64,000 bases of DNA from Bacteroidales bacterium (GTDB lineage: Bacteria; Bacteroidota; Bacteroidia; Bacteroidales; UBA932): NCBI GenBank assembly GCA_017549505.1, contig JAFYUS010000054.1, positions 1 to 64,000 on the forward strand. Reading direction: 5' to 3'. The notes beneath the pieces were generated by a model, which saw only the letters and a program-made list of their open reading frames with translations, ran no database searches and was not told where the DNA came from. A program made the translations under genes and the position numbers. Position 1 is the stretch's first letter. Each line of letters starts with the position of its first letter. Shown here piece by piece: positions 58,625 through 64,000 of this stretch.

Positions 58625-60610
58625 TTACCAGAGAGCTACGTAAAGTACAACGATGATGATACCGATTGCAAGAGCACCCCATGCATATTCCTTGCTTGTC
58701 TCGAAGAGCTTGAGGTCAAGGCTATGACCCTTAGGGTCGATCTTCTTGTCGTTTGCGTCTGACCAGAGCCATACTGCGTTGCAGCCTACGATTGCTCCGA
58801 AGAAGAAGAATGCCTGGAATCCGATATCATTGAGGTAAGCGATGAAGCTTGTCTCAGGAGTTGCTGTTGCAGGGAGACATGCGCCCCAGATAGTGACGAC
58901 AGCTGCAATGAAGATGAAGAATACACCTGCACCACCGAGGATCTTCGCCCACTTGATCATGGTCTTTCTGTCCTTCTCCTCAGGAAGTTCGCAAGAGATG
59001 AACTTCTTGTCAATGAGGGAGATGATGATGAACATTGTAACGAGGATCATGAAGACGTAACCTGCGCGGAGCTGGAAGGCAACTTCAGGCATGGTGAGCT
59101 TGAAGAGGACTCCGAGAGGAATTGTAGCGATAGCGCTCCATACGGCAGCCTTGTTGGAAGCACGCTTCCACAGAAGACCGAGACCGAATACGACCACGAT
59201 ACCAGGATAGATGAATCCTGAATACTCCTGGATATACTGGAACGCCTGGTCGAGACCGCCAAGGAGAGGCTTTACAGCGACTGCAGCAATCACGAGAGCT
59301 ACAAGAGAAGTAAGACGACCTGTGTTTACGAGATTCTTGTCAGAAGCCTTAGGATTGATGTACTTCTTGTAGATATCCATTGTGAAGAGGGTCGAAGTCG
59401 AGTTGAACATCGACGCAAGCGATGAAATGATCGCTGCAGCAAGAGCTGCGAACGAGAGACCCTTCACTACAGGAGGTGCGAAGTTACGGATGAGCCATGG
59501 GTAAGCATCGTCAGCTACGTTGATTGAACCCTGGAGCATTGTGAACTGGTCAGCGTGTTTGGTCATGTAGAATGCACATACGCCCGGAAGCACAACGATG
59601 AAAGGAATGAGGAGCTTGAGGAGACCTGCGAAGATGAGACCCTTCTGAGCTTCATTGATGCTCTTCGCTGCAAGACCCTTCTGGATGATGTACTGGTTGA
59701 AGCCCCAGTAACCGAGGTTTGTGAGCCAGAGGGCACCTACGAGAGCCACGAGACCTGGTACGTTAGCGAATGCCTCAGGATTGTGCGACTTCTGGATTAC
59801 AAGATGGAAGTGGGTGTCGTTTGCATACTCACCTGTTGTCAAAGTGGTGTAAACGTTTCTGAGACCCTCCATTGCAGCACCGTCACCGGCTGCCTTGAGG
59901 GCGAAGAATGCAGTGATGAGACCACCACCGACGAGGAATACCACCTGCATCACGTCTGTCCATGCCACTGAAGCAAGACCGCCGTAGATAGAGTAGATAC
60001 CTGCAATGAGGAAGAGGAATACCACGATTACCATTCTCATAGAGATCATTGTCTCTCCGAATGTGATGAACACTCCCTGGAGTCCGAGGATCTGCTCGAT
60101 GGCAAGAGCACCGAGCCATGCCACTGAAGTAAGGTTTACGAACACATAAAGGAAGAGCCAGAGGATAGAGAATGCAAGACCCACTCCGTCGCTGTACCTC
60201 TCGCGGAGGAACTGAGGGATAGTGAAGATCTTTCTCTTGAGCATGACCGGAAGCAGGAACTTACCGATCACCACCAGCGTGATGGCAGCCATGATCTCAT
60301 ATGCCGCAGTAGCGATACCGTCACGGAAACCTGTTCCGGACATACCGATGAACTGCTCCGCAGAGATGTTTGCGGCAATGAGGGAAGCTCCGACAGCCCA
60401 CCATGTCAATGTGTTACCTGCGAGGAAGTAGTCGTTTGCACTCTTTTCCTCACCTTTCTTTGTGCGGCCAAGGAAGAGACCCAGACCTACGAGAACTACA
60501 AGATAGATGACCAGGATAACGAGGTCAATGGTCTTGAATCCCGATGCACCGATGGCGGCACCGAGGTCGATCGACCTCATGGTTTCGCCGAATTGCTGTA
60601 CAAAATTCAT
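58625..60610 (-). CDS. Sodium/sugar symporter (SSS family), probably for arabinose
   Basis: A 661-residue inner-membrane protein with about 14 helices. SSS signatures: [49 protein letters not shown]-like [25 protein letters not shown] and [20 protein letters not shown]. It resembles SGLT-type Na+/sugar cotransporters. As first gene of the arabinose operon, with a consensus -7 box in front, it is inferred to import L-arabinose. Confidence 0.93.
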   Translation of the reverse strand: MNFVQQFGETMRSIDLGAAIGASGFKTIDLVILVIYLVVLVGLGLFLGRTKKGEEKSANDYFLAGNTLTWWAVGASLIAANISAEQFIGMSGTGFRDGIATAAYEIMAAITLVVIGKFLLPVMLKRKIFTIPQFLRERYSDGVGLAFSILWLFLYVFVNLTSVAWLGALAIEQILGLQGVFITFGETMISMRMVIVVFLFLIAGIYSIYGGLASVAWTDVMQVVFLVGGGLITAFFALKAAGDGAAMEGLRNVYTTLTTGEYANDTHFHLVIQKSHNPEAFANVPGLVALVGALWLTNLGYWGFNQYIIQKGLAAKSINEAQKGLIFAGLLKLLIPFIVVLPGVCAFYMTKHADQFTMLQGSINVADDAYPWLIRNFAPPVVKGLSFAALAAAIISSLASMFNSTSTLFTMDIYKKYINPKASDKNLVNTGRLTSLVALVIAAVAVKPLLGGLDQAFQYIQEYSGFIYPGIVVVFGLGLLWKRASNKAAVWSAIATIPLGVLFKLTMPEVAFQLRAGYVFMILVTMFIIISLIDKKFISCELPEEKDRKTMIKWAKILGGAGVFFIFIAAVVTIWGACLPATATPETSFIAYLNDIGFQAFFFFGAIVGCNAVWLWSDANDKKIDPKGHSLDLKLFETSKEYAWGALAIGIIIVVLYVALW

Positions 60611-60663
60611 GATTTTAGGTTATTAGTTATTTAGATTAATGCGTGCTTATCCTATTAAGCAAG

Positions 60664-60671
60664 CAAATATA
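60664..60671 (-). promoter_or_regulatory. -7 box of the arabinose operon
   Basis: Minus-strand TATATTTG, exact TAnnTTTG, directly behind the tnaA terminator; leader about 46 nt. The -33 site would fall in the terminator stem and shows no TTG, so an activator may be needed (inference). Confidence 0.55.
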
Positions 60672-60712
60672 AACAAAAAAACAGAGACTTCATATAAATA
60701 AAGTCTCTGTTT
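60671..60712 (-). terminator. Terminator of tnaA
   Basis: AAACAGAGACTT (60679-60690) pairs with AAGTCTCTGTTT (60701-60712) around a 10-nt loop; on the minus strand the hairpin runs into a TTTTTTTG tail. It begins 20 nt after the tnaA stop. Confidence 0.85.
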
Positions 60713-60731
60713 CAATCAATATCTATCTATG

Positions 60732-62105
60732 TTAGAGTCTCTCGAGCTTTACTGTGAAGTGGCGCATGAGTTCAGTCTCCCATACGATCTTCACACCGCG
60801 TGTGATCTCGTGACGACGGTCGTAAACGTTCTTGAGGGCTGCTGCAATCACGTCCATGTGGTTGTTTGTGTAGACACGACGTGCGATGCACAGACGGAGA
60901 AGGTCGAGACCTCCGAAACGGTTCTCACGTGTAACAGGATCACGGTCAGCGAGGATGTATCCGATCTCGCATCCACGTACACCAGCCTCGATATAGAGCT
61001 CGATGGCAAGAGTCTGTGCAGGAAACTCCTCCTTAGGGATCTGGTCGAGAACGCGGTCAGCATCCACGAAGATCGCGTGACCACCTACAGGACGCTGGTA
61101 AGGGATACCATACTCGTCAAGCTTTGCAGCAAGATACTGTACCTGACGGATACGTGTCTCGATTGTCTCGAGCTCTGTGTTCTCATCAAGACCTACAGCA
61201 AGAGCTGCCATATCACGACCGTTCATACCACCGTATGTAAGGAAGCCCTCGAATGGGATACAGAATCTCTTTGCACCCTCGTACCAGTCCTCGTGACGTG
61301 TAGCGATGAAACCACCCATGTTCACGAGACCGTCCTTCTTTGATGACATTGTCATACCGTCTGCATATGAGAACATCTCCTTGCAGATCTCCTTGATGGT
61401 CTTGTCAGCATATCCTTCCTCACGCTCATAGATGAAGAAAGCGTTCTCTACGAAACGTGCAGAGTCGAAGATCACTCTCTTGCCGTATTTGTCAGCGATC
61501 GCACGTACCTCGCGAAGGTTCTGCATTGATACAGGCTGTCCTCCGGCTGTGTTGTTGGTGATTGTAACGATGATGAAAGGAACTTTCTCAGCGTTCTCTG
61601 CAAGAACCTTCTCAAGCTTCTTAGGATCTACGTTACCCTTGAAAGGAACCTCAAGCTGAGTATCCTTTGCCTCGTCTACAGTGCAGTCAACAGCGAATGC
61701 CTTGCGGCTCTCGATATGGCCCTTTGTAGTATCGAAATGTGAGTTACCGGGAACGATGGCACCAGCAGTCACAAGGTGGCTGAAGAGAACGTTCTCGGCA
61801 GCACGTCCCTGATGGGTAGGAATGACATATTCGAATCCTGTAAGTCTTGTGATGGTATCCTTGAGCTGGAAGAACGAAGAAGAACCTGCATAGCTCTCGT
61901 CACCCATCATCATGGCAGCCCACTGGCGGTCGCTCATCGCACCTGTACCGGAGTCAGTAAGACAGTCGATATAGACCTGGTCAGACTTGAGCTGGAAAAG
62001 GTTGTAGTCAGCTTCCTTGATCCACTGTTCGCGCTCCTCGCGTGTGCTCATGCGAAGAGGCTCCACCATCTTGATCTTGTAAGATTCTGCAAAAGGTAAT
62101 TTCAT
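60732..62105 (-). CDS. tnaA: Tryptophanase
   Basis: A 457-residue PLP enzyme of the tryptophanase/tyrosine phenol-lyase family: DQVYIDCLTDSGTGAMSDRQW, IPTHQGRAAENVLFSHL, FDSARFVENAFFI and MTMSSKKDGLVNMGG with the PLP lysine (Lys257). Tyrosine phenol-lyases carry an Arg in VRSMERG; here the segment is VRGCEIG with Ile at that place, as in tryptophanases (VRAVEIG). The predicted reaction is L-tryptophan to indole, pyruvate and ammonia. It lies 13 nt after a lipoprotein gene and shares its promoter; no tnaC-like leader or tryptophan permease is seen. Confidence 0.93.
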   Translation of the reverse strand: MKLPFAESYKIKMVEPLRMSTREEREQWIKEADYNLFQLKSDQVYIDCLTDSGTGAMSDRQWAAMMMGDESYAGSSSFFQLKDTITRLTGFEYVIPTHQGRAAENVLFSHLVTAGAIVPGNSHFDTTKGHIESRKAFAVDCTVDEAKDTQLEVPFKGNVDPKKLEKVLAENAEKVPFIIVTITNNTAGGQPVSMQNLREVRAIADKYGKRVIFDSARFVENAFFIYEREEGYADKTIKEICKEMFSYADGMTMSSKKDGLVNMGGFIATRHEDWYEGAKRFCIPFEGFLTYGGMNGRDMAALAVGLDENTELETIETRIRQVQYLAAKLDEYGIPYQRPVGGHAIFVDADRVLDQIPKEEFPAQTLAIELYIEAGVRGCEIGYILADRDPVTRENRFGGLDLLRLCIARRVYTNNHMDVIAAALKNVYDRRHEITRGVKIVWETELMRHFTVKLERL

Positions 62106-62118
62106 GATTATCAGTTTT

Positions 62119-62829
62119 TTAGTATGTAAATTTATAATGTTCAGTCAATGAATTCTCGGAAGCGGTAGAAACGACTATCATGTCGGTAACTCTTCCGTCC
62201 TTGTCGAAATTGTATGTGAAATAATAAGAGGTATCTCCTACTTCTACACTCTTTATAAGATTCTTGCTGTACATGCCCTGAATCTTCATGGTATTGAACA
62301 TGGTGAACATGTTCGAAATCTGAGGCACATTGTTCAGGTCTATGCTGTAATGGTTCTCATACTGCGTATAAGTATACTTAAGGGTATTGCCTTCAAAGTC
62401 GTGAAGGACTGTGAAGTTACCGTTCTGTACCTGAGTGGCAAGAGAATAGCTTGTATCTCCGGAGTTGACGTCGAAACGGCTGAGATAACCGTCAGATCCG
62501 TAAGAGCACATCACGATGCCTGATCCGGAAACGATCTTCTCAGGAATACCTGCCTTGTTGATATTGATGATGCAGGCTCCCCTGTTACCTAGAATGGTAA
62601 TGGACTCAGGAGAGTAGTAGAATGTCCTTGAATGGTCATAAATGGTCGAAAAATTGACGATATCTGTAAGCTGACCCTTTGAATCATACTCATATCCTAT
62701 TCCATATTCCAATTTTCCTCCCTGGTAGCACTCCACCTTCTTCACTACCTTGGAAACCACAGGGGCTTCCTTTCCGCATCCGGCGAAGAGAAACACAAGA
62801 CAAGCAAGTGCCGATAATTTCTTTAACAT
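62119..62829 (-). CDS. Lipoprotein with YD-like beta repeats, unknown function
   Basis: A 236-residue lipoprotein, MLKKLSALACLVFLFAGC (Cys18). The rest is beta-rich: YEYDSKGQLTDIVNFS, TFYYSPESITILG, CSYGSDGYLSRFDVNSGDTSYSL, YTYTQYENHYSIDLNNVPQ, YNFDKDGRVTDMIVVS. The YxxDxxGxLTxI pattern is like DUF4595/YD-type Bacteroidetes proteins. It is upstream of tnaA with a 13-nt gap; a functional link is unknown. Confidence 0.78.
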   Translation of the reverse strand: MLKKLSALACLVFLFAGCGKEAPVVSKVVKKVECYQGGKLEYGIGYEYDSKGQLTDIVNFSTIYDHSRTFYYSPESITILGNRGACIININKAGIPEKIVSGSGIVMCSYGSDGYLSRFDVNSGDTSYSLATQVQNGNFTVLHDFEGNTLKYTYTQYENHYSIDLNNVPQISNMFTMFNTMKIQGMYSKNLIKSVEVGDTSYYFTYNFDKDGRVTDMIVVSTASENSLTEHYKFTY

Positions 62830-62855
62830 ATTAAGATTATTTTTGTTTTAACTTA

Positions 62856-62885
62856 CAAATGTACAAAGAATTTACGTTTGGACAA
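62856..62885 (-). promoter_or_regulatory. Promoter of the lipoprotein-tnaA operon
   Basis: Minus strand: -33 TTG (complement of CAA 62883-62885), 19-nt spacer, TACATTTG (62856-62863). Full consensus; leader about 20 nt. It sits directly behind the GH97 stop codon. Confidence 0.72.
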
Positions 62886-62892
62886 TTATTTT

Positions 62893-64000
62893 TTAACGTA
62901 CATTCTTGGGTACTATTCTGGCCGCATATCCGCCTCCCGGAGCCATCACGGCAGTGAGTCTCATGTCTGCCGGAAGGTCGATGCACTCCTTGGCATAGTC
63001 AGTGGCAGACCTGTGTGCATTGACACCGTCGCGATATATCTCGACGCTGTATTCACCTTCAGGAAGGAATCCCAGATCAAGGACAAGAGTCCTTTCGTCC
63101 CAATCAGTCAGAGCACCGACATACCATGTGTCACCGCTTCTTCTTGCCATGGAGATGTAATCGCCGACCTTTCCGTCCAGACCGACGGTCTCGTCCCATA
63201 CGGTAGGAATTGCAGCAATATATTCAGTACATTCCTTCTCCTTCATATAGTTGGATGGAGAATCGCAGAGCATATTGAGCGGAGATTCGAAGATCACATA
63301 CTCGGCAAGCTGCCTGCAGCGTGTTCCCTGGCTCATCGGCTCTGAATTCGAAGGATGGTATGAAGATCTGGTAGCATTTCTCATGGCTCCCTGAGTATAA
63401 TCCATCGGACCTGCCATCATTCTGATGTATGGAACAGTCACATCATATGTAACCTGATCCACGGAAGCAGGACTCCATTTCATGTTCTCAAGTCCGTGTA
63501 CTCCCTCATAGTTGATGACATTAGGATAGGTCCTGTGGAGACCTACAGGCTTGTAGGTTCCGTGGAAGTCCACCAGCATGTGGTACTTTGCGGCAGTTTC
63601 GGCGGCTCTTGTATGGAAATCCACGACATCCTGGTCCGCACGGTCCATGAAATCGATCTTGAATCCCTTGAATCCCATCTCCGAATAATGCCTGCACACC
63701 TCTTCCATATCCCTTTCGAATGCGATATATCCAGCCCAAAGAATAAGGCCTACTCCCTTTGAATCGGCATAAGTGACAAGTTCCTGGAGGTCGATTTCCG
63801 GCACTACCTTGAAAAGGTCTGCCTCTCCGTTTACCGACCATCCCTCATCGAGGATGACATACTCGACACCGTACTCTGCCGCAAAATCTATATAATATTT
63901 ATATGTAGCATTGTTCACTCCTGACTTGAAGTCCACTCCACGGATGTTCCAGTCATTCCACCAGTCCCAGGCAACCTTGCCAGGCTTAACCCAGCTCCAG
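62893..64000 (-). CDS. GH97 glycoside hydrolase, C-terminal part (runs off the window)
   Basis: The frame is open from the right edge (…WSWVKPGKVAWDWWNDWNIRGVDFKSG) to the stop at 62893. The barrel motifs VEYVILDEGW, GLILWAGY, FKGFKIDFMDRADQDVV and MLVDFHGTYKPVGLHRTYPNVINYEGVHGLE are those of GH97. The Asp in KIDFMDR is where retaining GH97 alpha-galactosidases have their nucleophile, so I favour that class over SusB-type inverting alpha-glucosidases. The N-terminal sandwich and any signal peptide lie outside the window. Confidence 0.92.
   Translation of the reverse strand, partial: WSWVKPGKVAWDWWNDWNIRGVDFKSGVNNATYKYYIDFAAEYGVEYVILDEGWSVNGEADLFKVVPEIDLQELVTYADSKGVGLILWAGYIAFERDMEEVCRHYSEMGFKGFKIDFMDRADQDVVDFHTRAAETAAKYHMLVDFHGTYKPVGLHRTYPNVINYEGVHGLENMKWSPASVDQVTYDVTVPYIRMMAGPMDYTQGAMRNATRSSYHPSNSEPMSQGTRCRQLAEYVIFESPLNMLCDSPSNYMKEKECTEYIAAIPTVWDETVGLDGKVGDYISMARRSGDTWYVGALTDWDERTLVLDLGFLPEGEYSVEIYRDGVNAHRSATDYAKECIDLPADMRLTAVMAPGGGYAARIVPKNVR

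Overview
The window looks like a chromosomal segment of a gut or rumen member of the Bacteroidales. The evidence is a SusC/SusD pair with surface glycan-binding lipoproteins, lipoprotein signals throughout, BACON and IPT domains, DUF4252/sigma cassettes, an EF-G2-type factor, near absence of Shine-Dalgarno sites, and many promoters of the Bacteroidetes form TTG-N19/20-TAnnTTTG. GC is roughly balanced, apart from AT-rich stretches around 28.2-31.3 kb and 52.5-53.0 kb. Genus cannot be decided from the sequence alone.

Region 1 (1-26.1 kb) is a polysaccharide utilization locus that I read as acting on acetylated galacto-glucomannan. On the minus strand, in transcription order, it has a cytoplasmic GH26 mannanase, GH130 mannosylglucose phosphorylase and GPH sugar transporter. 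An internal terminator plus new promoter follows. Next come a GH5-CE7 (mannanase plus acetyl-esterase) fusion, SusC, SusD, two surface glycan-binding proteins, a GH26, a GH5_4, a GH26-GH5 fusion, a GH36 alpha-galactosidase and a GH94 phosphorylase that runs off the left edge. The AGE-family cellobiose 2-epimerase needed between GH26 and GH130 is divergent, sharing the upstream intergenic region, and is followed by a GH43. Inferred flow: surface enzymes deacetylate and cut the mannan, SusCD imports oligosaccharides, GH36 removes galactose, GH26 gives mannobiose, the epimerase makes mannosylglucose, and GH130 yields mannose-1-phosphate plus glucose; GH94 handles cellobiose-type units.

Region 2 (26.1-34 kb, minus) holds a DUF4252 - ECF sigma - membrane anti-sigma-like - DUF4252 cassette, two paralogous small lipoproteins, a membrane-anchored TPR/HTH regulator, an unknown secreted protein and aspS. 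Region 3 (34-52 kb) holds rsmA, a GH2 with inserted LamG plus a GH63-like enzyme, a DUF2147 protein, a flavodoxin-fold protein, an EF-G2 with degenerate GTPase motifs, an XRE regulator, rnhB, a DPP7-like S46 peptidase, Mrp, a GH10 xylanase and a MATE exporter. Region 4 (52.1-53.57 kb) is a repeat-rich strip with a decayed gene. Region 5 (53.57-60.6 kb, minus) is an arabinose operon (Na+/sugar symporter, araD, araA, araB, galM). Region 6 holds tnaA, a lipoprotein and a partial GH97.

The least explained material is intergenic. Several families of palindromic repeats recur. One is a pair of 40-bp palindromes with an exact 73-bp period found at two distant loci; another has a conserved core enclosed by locus-specific, mutually complementary arms.
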